From Arsenicicoccus sp. oral taxon 190 (GTDB taxonomy: Bacteria; Actinomycetota; Actinomycetes; Actinomycetales; Dermatophilaceae): 64,000 nt of DNA. Within the stretch, counting starts at the first letter, position 1; every line of letters starts with the position of its first letter. A program made the translations under genes and the position numbers. Location of the stretch: positions 1,116,001 through 1,180,000 of the forward strand of contig NZ_CP012070.1 in the NCBI RefSeq assembly GCF_001189535.1, in the 5' to 3' direction. The notes beneath the pieces are model-generated. The model saw nothing but the letters and a program-made list of their open reading frames with translations, searched no databases and was not told the DNA's origin. Below, piece after piece: positions 26,122 to 34,102 of this stretch.

Positions 26122-26358
26122 ATGGCCAAGCCCGTTGTGCGCAAGCCCAAGAAGAAGGCGAACCCGCTCAAGGCCGCCAAGATCGAGAACATCGACTACA
26201 AGGACACCGCGCTGCTGCGCAAGTTCATCTCCGACCGCGGCAAGATCCGCGCGCGTCGCGTGACCGGTGTCTCCGTCCAGGAGCAGCGTCTGATCGCCCG
26301 GGCCGTCAAGAACGCCCGCGAGGTCGCGCTGCTGCCCTACTCGAGCTCTGCTCGCTGA
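26122..26358 (+). CDS. rpsR: 30S ribosomal protein S18
   Basis: This 78-residue basic protein forms a heterodimer with S6 in the small subunit. NIDYKDTALLRKFISDRGKI and the C-terminal QRLIARAVKNAREVALLPY are diagnostic S18 sequence. The N-terminus lacks the paired Cys of zinc-binding S18 paralogues (KPVVRKPKKKANPLK), so this is the zinc-independent C- form. An AAGGAG site precedes the ATG. The 138-bp gap after ssb is the largest in the operon and holds no other gene. Confidence 0.97.
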   Translation: MAKPVVRKPKKKANPLKAAKIENIDYKDTALLRKFISDRGKIRARRVTGVSVQEQRLIARAVKNAREVALLPYSSSAR

Positions 26359-26380
26359 GCCCGGGAAAGGACGCACTGAC

Positions 26381-26830
26381 ATGAAGCTCATCCTCACCAA
26401 CGAGGTCACCGGCCTCGGCACCCCCGGCGACATCGTCGAGGTCAAGGACGGCTACGCCCGCAACTACCTGATGCCGCGCGGTCTGGCGACCCCGTGGACC
26501 AAGGGTGGTCAGAAGCAGGTCGAGGCGATCCAGAAGGCTCGCGTCGCCCGCGAGCACAAGTCGATCGAGGAGGCCAAGGACGCCAAGGCGCGTCTGGAGG
26601 TCAAGGCCTACAAGGTGCCGGTGAAGTCCGGCCAGGGCGGCCGCCTCTACGGCTCGGTCAACTCCGGCCAGATCGTCGACGCGATCGTCTCCGCCGGTGG
26701 CCCCCAGGTCGACCGTCGCACCCTCGAGGTCCAGGGCTCGATCCGCTCCCTCGGCGCTCACACCGCCACGGTCCGGCTCCACCCGGAGATCTCCGCGACC
26801 GTCAAGCTGGACGTCGTCGCCGCCAAGTGA
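26381..26830 (+). CDS. rplI: 50S ribosomal protein L9
   Basis: The 149-residue L9 has the standard N-terminal RNA-binding domain (MKLILTNEVTGLGTPGDIVE, then VKDGYARNYLMPRGLA), a connecting helix and a C-terminal domain. It binds 23S rRNA near the L1 stalk base. It is last in the operon, 22 bp after rpsR. dnaB often follows rplI in actinobacteria; here a terminator and a convergent GntR gene follow, so this side of the block has been rearranged. Confidence 0.98.
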   Translation: MKLILTNEVTGLGTPGDIVEVKDGYARNYLMPRGLATPWTKGGQKQVEAIQKARVAREHKSIEEAKDAKARLEVKAYKVPVKSGQGGRLYGSVNSGQIVDAIVSAGGPQVDRRTLEVQGSIRSLGAHTATVRLHPEISATVKLDVVAAK

Positions 26831-26912
26831 CGACCTGAGGTCGGCACACTCGCCTGGGTCAGCACCCCAGGTCGAGGGACCGACCAGGCTGGTCTCACGA
26901 GCCGTATGCCGA

Positions 26913-26955
26913 CAGGCCCGGCGCCTTCCCTCGACGGGGCAGGGCGCCGGGCCTG
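26913..26955 (+). terminator. Terminator of the rpsF-rplI operon
   Basis: A perfect 13-bp stem (CAGGCCCGGCGCC at 26913-26925 with 26943-26955) and 17-base loop lie between the rplI stop and the convergent GntR gene. It may serve both directions. There is no U-tract. Confidence 0.75.
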
Positions 26956-26973
26956 CGGCGTGTCCGCCGTGGG

Positions 26974-27711
26974 CTACCAGGTGAGGGTGTTGTCGACGAC
27001 GTACTGGTCGCCGCGGTAGGCGTGGTCGCCGTACTCGATGGCGGAGCCGTCGGCGGCGTAGGACTGCCACAGCACCGTGAGCACGGCGTCGGCGCGGGTC
27101 AGCTGGAGCTGCCGGCGCTCGGTGAGGGTGGCCAGGCGGGCGCCGAGCCGCTGCCGGGCGCGGTCCGGGACGACGCCCCGCTCGGCGAGGAGGGCGTAGA
27201 GGCCCCGCTCGGTCAGCTCCGACGCCGTGAGCGTCGCCAGCTGGGGCGGCAGCCAGGAGCGCAGCACCACGAGCGGGCGGCCGTCGGACCAGCGCACCCG
27301 CTCGAGGTAGACCAGCGGGGTGCGGGGGTCCAGCCCGAGCGCCGTGGCCGCGACCGTGTTGCGGCGCGCCGGGGTCAGCCGCGCCACGTGCGTGGTGGGT
27401 CGGCGGCCGGTGCGGTCGAGCTCGGCATACAGGGGGGTGAGGTCGTCGCGCTGGTGCACGACGGGAGAGGCGACGCGGGTGCCGATGCCGCGGTGACGCA
27501 CCAGGAGCCCGTCGGCCGCGAGCTGGGCGATCGCCTTGCGGACCGTGGGGCGCGACACGTGCAGCCGCGCGGCGAGCGACAGCTCGTTCTCGAAGGGGTC
27601 GCCGGGCCGCAGCACGCCGTCGTCGATGGCCGCCCGGAGCTGGGCGGCGAGCTGGTCGTAGAGCGGGACCGAGGAGGCCCGGTCCAGACTCACGGGCAAC
27701 GCGGTCGGCAC
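26974..27711 (-). CDS. GntR/HutC family (UTRA) transcriptional regulator 1
   Basis: The 245-residue regulator has an N-terminal winged helix (PLYDQLAAQLRAAIDDGVL, recognition helix LHVSRPTVRKAIAQLAADG) and a C-terminal UTRA ligand-binding domain ending HAYRGDQYVVDNTL. It is divergent from the transaldolase-iolD operon. It is a clear paralogue of the regulator at 49718-50458, with an almost identical recognition helix, so both may bind the same sites. The GTG start follows TAGATT by six bases (leaderless). It is probably a repressor released by an inositol-derived metabolite, inferred from the neighbours. Confidence 0.87.
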   Translation of the reverse strand: MPTALPVSLDRASSVPLYDQLAAQLRAAIDDGVLRPGDPFENELSLAARLHVSRPTVRKAIAQLAADGLLVRHRGIGTRVASPVVHQRDDLTPLYAELDRTGRRPTTHVARLTPARRNTVAATALGLDPRTPLVYLERVRWSDGRPLVVLRSWLPPQLATLTASELTERGLYALLAERGVVPDRARQRLGARLATLTERRQLQLTRADAVLTVLWQSYAADGSAIEYGDHAYRGDQYVVDNTLTW

Positions 27712-27766
27712 CAGGGCAATCTAGCGGACCGCATCCCCGTCACGAGCCCCGAACATGCACATGTCT

Positions 27767-27814
27767 AATTGTCAGGACATTAGGTTGACAGGGTTGTGTC
27801 GCCGGGACTTGAAT
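27767..27814 (+). promoter_or_regulatory. Promoter with GntR-type operator for transaldolase-iolD
   Basis: TGTC-AG-GACA (27770-27779) lies five bases before a consensus -35 TTGACA (27785-27790). A weak -10 TTGAAT follows at 27809-27814 after 18 bases. The same operator-before-35 layout recurs near 50512, 56516 and 61257. Confidence 0.6.
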
Positions 27815-27862
27815 GGTCCGGAACCCCCGTCCGCGCACGCCGACGTGCTCTGGAGGCACAGC

Positions 27863-28930
27863 ATGACCACCAACCTCAACGCCATGGTCGAGAGCAACCC
27901 GACCACGGTCCTGTGGAACGACTCCGCCGACCCGGTCGAGCTCAAGCAGTCCATCGAGTACGGCGCGGTGGGGGCCACCTGCAACCCCGTCATCGCGGTC
28001 ACCTGCATCAAGGCCGACCTGCCGCGGTGGAGCGCCCGGATCCGCGAGCTGGACGAGGAGATGCCCGAGGCGACCGAGTCCGAGATCGGGTGGAAGGTCG
28101 TGGAGGAGCTGTCGATCGACGCGGCCAAGCTGCTGGAGCCGGCTTTCGAGAGGTATGCCGGGCGCAACGGCCGCCTCTCGATGCAGACGGATCCGCGCCT
28201 CGCCCGCAGCGCGGCCAAGCTCGCGGACCAGGCGGAGCACTTCAACGGGCTCGCCGACAACATCATCGTCAAGATCCCCGCCACCCGCCGCGGCATCGAG
28301 GCGATCGAGGAGGCGACCTATCGCGGGGTCAACATCAACGTGACGGTCTCCTTCACGGTCCCGCAGGCCGTCGCCGCCGGCGAGGCCATCGAGCGGGGGC
28401 TGAGGCGGCGCGAGGCCGAGGGTCGCAGCGTCGAGGGCATGGCCCCGGTCGTCACCATCATGTGCGGTCGCCTCGACGACTGGCTCAAGGACTCCGTGAA
28501 GGCCGAGGGCATCGACATCGACCCCGAGCACCTCGAGTGGGCCGGGATCGCGGCGTTCAAGAAGGCCTACGGCATCTTCCAGGAGCGCGGCCTGCGCGCC
28601 CGGCTGCTGTCGGCGGCCTTCCGCAACACCCGGCAGCTGTCGGAGCTCGTCGGCGGCGACATCGTGATCTCGCCGCCCTTCGCGTGGCAGCAGAAGATCG
28701 TCGACTCTGGGGCCGAGCTGCCGGAGCGCATGAGCGCCCCGGTCGACCAGGCGATCGTCGACGAGCTCTACGCCAAGGTGCCGGAGTTCCGCCGCGCCTA
28801 CGACGTCGACGGGATGACCCCGGAGGAGTTCGACTCCTTCGGCGCGACCCGCAAGACGCTGCGCCAGTTCCTCGCCGCCGACGAGGAGCTCGACCAGGTC
28901 GTGCGTGACATCCTCGTCCCGGCACCCTGA
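27863..28930 (+). CDS. Transaldolase family protein in the inositol cluster
   Basis: The 355-residue TIM-barrel protein has a transaldolase-like N-terminus (IEYGAVGATCNPVIAVTCIK), the catalytic-type Lys137 in IIVKIPATRRG, and the VNINVTVSFTVPQAVAAGEA strand. It is longer than short fructose-6-phosphate-aldolase types and divergent from housekeeping Tal. ATG at 27863 follows a TGGAGG site and is preferred over earlier in-frame codons, which overlap the promoter. iolD follows after 25 bp, so the two are co-transcribed. The usual iol pathway needs no transaldolase. It may act on a sugar phosphate from another inositol or as an additional aldolase; this is unresolved. Confidence 0.8.
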   Translation: MTTNLNAMVESNPTTVLWNDSADPVELKQSIEYGAVGATCNPVIAVTCIKADLPRWSARIRELDEEMPEATESEIGWKVVEELSIDAAKLLEPAFERYAGRNGRLSMQTDPRLARSAAKLADQAEHFNGLADNIIVKIPATRRGIEAIEEATYRGVNINVTVSFTVPQAVAAGEAIERGLRRREAEGRSVEGMAPVVTIMCGRLDDWLKDSVKAEGIDIDPEHLEWAGIAAFKKAYGIFQERGLRARLLSAAFRNTRQLSELVGGDIVISPPFAWQQKIVDSGAELPERMSAPVDQAIVDELYAKVPEFRRAYDVDGMTPEEFDSFGATRKTLRQFLAADEELDQVVRDILVPAP

Positions 28931-28955
28931 CGCGACCACACCGAGGAGGACGACG

Positions 28956-30920
28956 ATGACCTCGACCTACCCGTATGCCGCAGCGCCCACCGTGCGGCTC
29001 ACCGTCGCCCAGGCGGTGGTGCGCTTCCTGGCCAACCAGTGGTCCGAGCGGGACGGCCACGAGCAGCGGCTGATCGCCGGCTGCTTCGGCATCTTCGGCC
29101 ACGGCAACGTGGCAGGGGTGGGGCAGGCGCTGCTGCAGGATCAGGTCTCAGCCGACGCCGACGGGTCTGCGGGCGACGAGGGGGACACCGACGGCGCGGC
29201 CCAGCACCTGCCCTACTACCTGGCCCGCAACGAGCAGGGTGCCGTCCACGCGGCCTCGGCCTACGCCAAGACCAAGGACCGCCTGCAGACCCTGGCGGTC
29301 ACGACCTCCATCGGGCCGGGCGCCACCAACATGGTGACCGGCGCAGCGCTGGCCACCACCAACCGGCTGCCGGTGCTGCTGCTGCCGTCCGACCAGTTCG
29401 CGACGCGCTACCCCGACCCGGTGCTGCAGCAGCTCGAGGACCCGCGCAGCCTGGACGTCTCCGTCAATGACGCGTTCAAGCCGGTCAGCAGGTTCTGGGA
29501 TCGGATCAACCGGCCCGAGCAGCTGATCCCCAGCCTGCTCGCTGCGATGCGGGTGCTCACCGACCCCGCCGAGACCGGTGCCGTCACGATCTGCCTGCCG
29601 CAGGACGTGCAGGCCGAGGCCTTCGACTGGCCCACCGAGCTCTTCGCCAAGCGGGTGTGGCACGTCGCGCGCCCCGTGCCCGAGCCGGCCGCGCTGCAGC
29701 GCGCCGTCGCGGCTATCAAGTCCGCCGAGCGGCCGCTGCTCGTCGCGGGCGGCGGCGTGATCTACAGCGGGGCGAGCGAGGCGCTGCGGGCCTTCGCCAC
29801 CGCGACCGGCATCCCCGTCGCCGACACCCAGGCCGGCAAGGGCGCCATCAACTGGGACCACCCGTTGTCGGTCGGCGGGGTTGGTTCCACGGGAAACAGT
29901 GCCGCCAACACTCTCGCGCGTGAGGCCGACCTGGTGATCGGGGTGGGGACGCGCTACAGCGACTTCACGACGGCTTCGCACACCGTATTCGCCTCTCCTG
30001 ACGTGCGATTCGTCAACGTCAACGTCTTGCCCTTCGACGCCGCCAAGCACAGCGCGACGATGGTCGTGGCCGACGCCCGCGAGGCGCTGACCGCGCTCCA
30101 GGGGGCGCTCGAGGGCTGGACCACGGGGGCGGCATACCAGCAGCGCGCCGCCGACCTGTGGGCCGAGTGGGACCGGGTGATCGACGAGTGCTACCACCGC
30201 GACCACCAGCCGCTCCCCGCGCAGACCGAGGTCTTCGGCGCGCTCAACGAGCTGATGGGCGACCGGGACGTCGTCATCAACGCCGCCGGCTCGATGCCCG
30301 GTGACCTGCAGGCCCTGTGGCGTGCGCGCACCCCCGAGCAGTACCACCTGGAGTACGCCTACTCCTGCATGGGCTACGAGATCCCCGCCGCGATGGGCGT
30401 GCGGCTCGCGCTCGACAGCGACGGCCACGAGGACCGTCAGGTGGTGGCGATCGTCGGCGACGGGACCTACCAGATGATGCCGATGGAGCTCGCGACCATC
30501 GTGTCCGAGGGGCTCAAGGTCATCGTCGTCCTCCTGCAGAACCACGGCTTCGCCTCGATCGGGGCGCTCTCGGAGTCCCGCGGGTCGCAGCGCTTCGGCA
30601 CGAGGTACCGCATGCGCAACCCCGAGTCGGGGCGCCTCGATGGTGCGAACGTCCCCTTCGACCTCGCCGCCAACGCCGCCTCCTGGGGCGCGGACGTGCT
30701 GCGCTGCACCGGGATCGAGGAGTTCCGCGCCCACTACGCGACGGCGGCGGCGTCCGACCGCCCGACGGTCCTCTACATCGAGACGGACCTGACCGGCCCC
30801 AACCCCCCCGGCCACGCCTGGTGGGACGTGCCGGTGTCGGAGGTGTCCGAGCTCGAGTCTACGCAGCGGGCCCACGCCGAGTACGCCGAGGAGAAGAAGG
30901 CCCAGCGCCACCACCTCTGA
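28956..30920 (+). CDS. iolD: 3D-(3,5/4)-trihydroxycyclohexane-1,2-dione hydrolase
   Basis: This 654-residue ThDP-dependent enzyme hydrolyses the cyclic dione to 5-deoxy-glucuronic acid, the ring-opening step of inositol catabolism. It shows the acetolactate-synthase-like layout. The N-terminal glutamate motif is in RNEQGAVHAASAYAK, the middle domain contains PLLVAGGGVIYSGASEALRA, and the C-terminal ThDP/Mg motif runs GDGTYQMMPMELATI to NHGFASIG. Length is typical of IolD. An AGGAGG site precedes the ATG. It is separated by about 20 kb from iolC/iolB/iolA, so the pathway is split between two loci. Confidence 0.94.
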   Translation: MTSTYPYAAAPTVRLTVAQAVVRFLANQWSERDGHEQRLIAGCFGIFGHGNVAGVGQALLQDQVSADADGSAGDEGDTDGAAQHLPYYLARNEQGAVHAASAYAKTKDRLQTLAVTTSIGPGATNMVTGAALATTNRLPVLLLPSDQFATRYPDPVLQQLEDPRSLDVSVNDAFKPVSRFWDRINRPEQLIPSLLAAMRVLTDPAETGAVTICLPQDVQAEAFDWPTELFAKRVWHVARPVPEPAALQRAVAAIKSAERPLLVAGGGVIYSGASEALRAFATATGIPVADTQAGKGAINWDHPLSVGGVGSTGNSAANTLAREADLVIGVGTRYSDFTTASHTVFASPDVRFVNVNVLPFDAAKHSATMVVADAREALTALQGALEGWTTGAAYQQRAADLWAEWDRVIDECYHRDHQPLPAQTEVFGALNELMGDRDVVINAAGSMPGDLQALWRARTPEQYHLEYAYSCMGYEIPAAMGVRLALDSDGHEDRQVVAIVGDGTYQMMPMELATIVSEGLKVIVVLLQNHGFASIGALSESRGSQRFGTRYRMRNPESGRLDGANVPFDLAANAASWGADVLRCTGIEEFRAHYATAAASDRPTVLYIETDLTGPNPPGHAWWDVPVSEVSELESTQRAHAEYAEEKKAQRHHL

Positions 30921-30929
30921 GGAGGCCGT

Positions 30930-31664
30930 ATGCCGCAGCTCAGCCTCCTCGCCTGGTCCTTGCTCGTGGGGGGCGCCCTGGTCGTCGGCTTCTCCAAGAC
31001 GGCGATCGGGGGCGCCGCGATGGTGGCGGTCGGCCTCTTCGCGATGGCGCTGCCCGCCAAGGAGTCCACCGGGACGCTGCTGCTGCTCCTGCTGGTCGGT
31101 GACATGGTCGCGACGTGGGCCTACCGGCATACGGTCGATCGAGGTCTGCTGGTGCGGCTCGTGCTGCCCGTCCTCGTGGGCGTCGGTCTCGGGGTGGGTT
31201 TCCTCGCGCTCGTCGACGACCGGGTGCTGCGTCGCACGATCGGGGCGATCCTGCTGGTGCTGCTGGGGATCCAGCTGGCCGCCGCGCGACGACCGTTGTC
31301 GGGCACAGGTTCTCGTGCCAGCGGCCGGGCGTATGGAGCGCTCGCCGGCTTCACGACCATGGTGGCCAACGCCGGCGGACCGGCCATGAATCTGTATCTC
31401 CTGCGCGAGAGCTACGAGAAGTGGACCTTCCTCGGCACGACCGCCTGGTTCTTCGTCGCCGTCAACGTGGTCAAGCTGCCGTTCATGGTGGGGCTGGGGC
31501 TGGTCACCGCGCGGGGCCTGGTGCTGCTGCCGCTGCTCGCGCCCGTCGTGCTGCTGGGCGCGTGGGTGGGGCGGCGGGTGGTGGCGCGCATCGACCAGGT
31601 GTGGTTCGCGCGGGTCGTGACGGCCTGCGTCGCGCTGAGCGCGCTGCAGCTGACCCTCCTGTGA
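30930..31664 (+). CDS. TauE/SafE family membrane transporter
   Basis: The 244-residue protein has about eight hydrophobic helices in the two-repeat TauE/SafE pattern (SLLVGGALVVGFSKTAIGG at the start, then GALAGFTTMVANAGGPAMNLYLL). Family members move sulfite, sulfoacetate or other small organic anions. It starts nine bases after the iolD stop with a GGAGG site, so it is in the transaldolase-iolD operon. A role in exporting a small acid formed during inositol breakdown is only an inference. A strong hairpin follows it. Confidence 0.85.
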   Translation: MPQLSLLAWSLLVGGALVVGFSKTAIGGAAMVAVGLFAMALPAKESTGTLLLLLLVGDMVATWAYRHTVDRGLLVRLVLPVLVGVGLGVGFLALVDDRVLRRTIGAILLVLLGIQLAAARRPLSGTGSRASGRAYGALAGFTTMVANAGGPAMNLYLLRESYEKWTFLGTTAWFFVAVNVVKLPFMVGLGLVTARGLVLLPLLAPVVLLGAWVGRRVVARIDQVWFARVVTACVALSALQLTLL

Positions 31665-31700
31665 CCCTGACCGTGACCGCGACCGCGGCCCCACCCCCCT

Positions 31701-31751
31701 GCGATCGTGGTCGGTTGTGGTTCCCAGGGCGCCCAGGGCGTCCACGATCGC
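31701..31751. terminator. Bidirectional hairpin between convergent genes
   Basis: A perfect 10-bp stem (GCGATCGTGG at 31701-31710 with 31742-31751) surrounds a GC-rich interior containing CCCAGGGCGCCCAGGGCG. It separates the TauE-like gene from the convergent isomerase. Its GATCGTGGTCGGT arm recurs inverted in the 35136-35198 element. Confidence 0.7.
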
Positions 31752-31768
31752 GGGGATGGAGGCGGTGG

Positions 31769-32761
31769 TCAGAGGCGGGCGGCGGCGTCGAGGAGGGCGG
31801 TGGCCGCCATACGCAGCCCGTCCATGGTCGACATGGCGGCGTCCTCGTGCTCGATGTTGATCACCATGTCCTCGTCGACCTCGCGCAGCGCCCGCAGCAC
31901 CTCGACCCAGTAGTCGACGCCGTGCCCGGCCCCGACGGCCACGAACCGCCACGCCGGGTCCTGCGGCCACGAGGCGCACCAGTGGTGGTAGCCCACCGGC
32001 ACCCGGCCGTCCGCGTCGGCGGGGACGGGGGTGAAGTCGACGTCCAGGACGCCCTTGGTCCGCACGCCGTCGCAGATCTGGATGTCCTTGGCGGCGGCGA
32101 AGAAGATGCGGTCGCCGAGCGTGCGGATGACCGTCGGCACGTCCATCTGCTGCCACATGAGGTGCGAGGTGTCCATCTCCACACCGATGTTGGTGGCGCC
32201 GGTCTCCTCCAGCAGGCGCTGATAGGTCGTGGTGTTGAAGACCAGGTTGCGCGGGTGCAGCTCGAGCGCGACGCGGACGTCGTGGTCGCGGGCGTAGGCG
32301 TCCATCTCGCGCCAGAAGCTCACCGCGATCGGCCACTGGTGGGCGAGGATCTCCTGGTCCTGACCGTGCCAGGCGTTGACGACCCAGGTCGGCAGGGTCG
32401 CGCCGGGCTCCGCGCCGGGCAGCCCGGACATCGTGATGACGTGCCGGACCCCGAGCAGCGCGGCCAGCTCGATCGACCGGCGCACGTCCGACGCGTGCTT
32501 GGGCCCGTCGGAGGCGTTGGGGGACAACGGGTTGCCGTTGCAGTTGAGGGCGGTCAGCTCCATGCCGCGCTCGGCATACAGCCCGAGGTAGTCGTCGCGG
32601 GCCGACGCGGAGGAGAGCAGCCCGTCGACGGGCAGGTGCGGGGTGGGGATGAATCCGCCCGAATTGACCTCCACCGAGGTCAGCCCGAGGTCGCGCAGCG
32701 TGTCGAGCATCTCGGGGACGGACCGGTCGGCCAGGCAGGCGGTGTAGGCGCCGAACTTCAT
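31769..32761 (-). CDS. Sugar phosphate isomerase/epimerase family protein (TIM barrel)
   Basis: The 330-residue AP-endonuclease-2-like barrel shows likely metal-ligand segments ALELHPRNLVF, GVEMDTSHLMWQ, AAAKDIQI and INIEHED. This family includes inosose dehydratases and keto-sugar epimerases. It lies one base downstream of a Gfo/Idh/MocA dehydrogenase, so the two act as a dehydrogenase-isomerase pair on a cyclitol or sugar. Expression is probably controlled by the divergent LacI protein through paired operators. The substrate is not identifiable by eye. The ATG follows the upstream stop as TGA-C-ATG, implying coupling. Confidence 0.82.
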   Translation of the reverse strand: MKFGAYTACLADRSVPEMLDTLRDLGLTSVEVNSGGFIPTPHLPVDGLLSSASARDDYLGLYAERGMELTALNCNGNPLSPNASDGPKHASDVRRSIELAALLGVRHVITMSGLPGAEPGATLPTWVVNAWHGQDQEILAHQWPIAVSFWREMDAYARDHDVRVALELHPRNLVFNTTTYQRLLEETGATNIGVEMDTSHLMWQQMDVPTVIRTLGDRIFFAAAKDIQICDGVRTKGVLDVDFTPVPADADGRVPVGYHHWCASWPQDPAWRFVAVGAGHGVDYWVEVLRALREVDEDMVINIEHEDAAMSTMDGLRMAATALLDAAARL

Positions 32762-32762
32762 G

Positions 32763-33983
32763 TCAGAGCTCGCTTCCGGGGGTGGGGAGGGCGACGGCGG
32801 CGCCGCCCGACTCGTGGGAGCGCACGACGGCGTCGACGACGAGCATCGTGCGGTAGGCGTCGGTGAAGGACGCGTTGGGCGGCGTGCCGCCGTCGATCCC
32901 CGCGACCTGGTCGAGGAAGGCGCGGCACTCGTAGGCGAACATCTCGGCGTTGCCGCCGCCGTTGCCGGCCGCCTGCATCGGGTAGCCGCCGGCGAAGTAG
33001 GGCAGGTCGGGCCCGGCGATGATCTGCCGGGCGCCGCGGGTGGCGCGGGTGGGCTGCTCGTCGTCGAAGGTGTACTCGGCCGGGCGGTGCCAGTCGACGG
33101 CCGCGCGTCCCTGCAGGCCGTAGACCTCGAGCCGCAGCCCGTTGGGCATCCCGAAGGCCGTGCGGGAGCAGGCGAAGGTCGCAGCCGCCCCGCCGGCGAA
33201 CCGCGCCGTGAAGGTCGCCGTGTCCTCGTTGGTCACCGGCCCGGTCTCGTCGGACACGGGCGCGGCGCGGTGCCCGACGACGAATCCCGTCGGCTTCGGC
33301 CGCTCGCCGATCAGGGTCGTCAGCTGGCCGCCGGCGACGGACTCGATGGGTCCGCAGACAAGCTCGGCGAGGTCGATGAGGTGCGCCCCGACGTCGGCGA
33401 GCGCCCCGCTCCCCAGCGGCCCGGTGAAGCGCCAGGTCAGCGGCCCGCGCGGGTCGCACGCGTAGTCGCAGTCGTAGCGGCCCTCCACCAGCGACAGCGG
33501 GCCGAGGTCGCCGTCGGCGACGTGCTGGGCGACGCGGGCCATCGCGGGGTTGCGGCGATAGGTGAAACCGACCCCGGTCACGACCCCGGCCTCGCGGGCG
33601 GCGCCCTGCTCGAGCTCGGCCATCGCGCGCCCGTCCTCGAGGGTGCCGGCGAGCGGCTTCTCGCAGAAGACGTGCTTGCCGGCGCGCACCAGCGCCTCCG
33701 CGATGGGCCGGTGCAGGTCGTTGCCGACGACGACCGAGACGACGTCGATGGTGGGGTCGTCGACGATCTCCTGCCAGCTGCCGACGGCCCGCTCGTAGCC
33801 GTAGCGCCGCGCGCAGTCCTCGGCCAGCGGGAGGTTGACGTCGGCGACGGCGGCGAGCCGCACCGGGGGCAGCCCCTCCAGGTCGAACACCGTGGTGGCC
33901 ATGCGCCACCCGTTGGCGTGGCTACGGCCCGCCATACCCGCGCCGATGACGGCGACGGACAGCGGCGTGGTGGGGTCGCTCAT
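32763..33983 (-). CDS. Gfo/Idh/MocA family oxidoreductase
   Basis: The 406-residue NAD(P)-dependent dehydrogenase has a Rossmann start (SVAVIGAGMAGRSHANGWR), EKPLAGTLEDG as the family EKP motif, and GAHLIDLAELVCG in the active-site helix. Length and the DPRGPLTWRF segment resemble actinobacterial dehydrogenases acting on inositols or levoglucosan-like sugars, and the same DP-x-GPLTWR sequence appears in the dehydrogenase at 59598-60791. It is first in a two-gene operon with the barrel isomerase and divergent from lacI. It is probably induced when the LacI repressor leaves the two palindromic sites upstream. Confidence 0.85.
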   Translation of the reverse strand: MSDPTTPLSVAVIGAGMAGRSHANGWRMATTVFDLEGLPPVRLAAVADVNLPLAEDCARRYGYERAVGSWQEIVDDPTIDVVSVVVGNDLHRPIAEALVRAGKHVFCEKPLAGTLEDGRAMAELEQGAAREAGVVTGVGFTYRRNPAMARVAQHVADGDLGPLSLVEGRYDCDYACDPRGPLTWRFTGPLGSGALADVGAHLIDLAELVCGPIESVAGGQLTTLIGERPKPTGFVVGHRAAPVSDETGPVTNEDTATFTARFAGGAAATFACSRTAFGMPNGLRLEVYGLQGRAAVDWHRPAEYTFDDEQPTRATRGARQIIAGPDLPYFAGGYPMQAAGNGGGNAEMFAYECRAFLDQVAGIDGGTPPNASFTDAYRTMLVVDAVVRSHESGGAAVALPTPGSEL

Positions 33984-34013
33984 GGGATGCCTCCTCGCAT
34001 CGTGACGCCTGAG

Positions 34014-34057
34014 CCGGAACGTTCCGGTGCATCGAAACTAGAACGTTCCGGTTACGC
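34014..34057. promoter_or_regulatory. Twin LacI-type operators in the divergent promoter
   Basis: CCGGAACGTTCCGG (34014-34027) is a perfect palindrome with the central CG of LacI-family sites. A second GAACGTTC core lies at 34041-34048, 24 bases on, a little over two helical turns. TACGCT at 34052-34057 may be the lacI -10. Both transcripts should be controlled, including lacI autoregulation. Confidence 0.75.
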
Positions 34058-34102
34058 TGTCAACGCCCGATCCGAGAGTGACCCGGGCGAGAGGAGAGCC
34101 GT

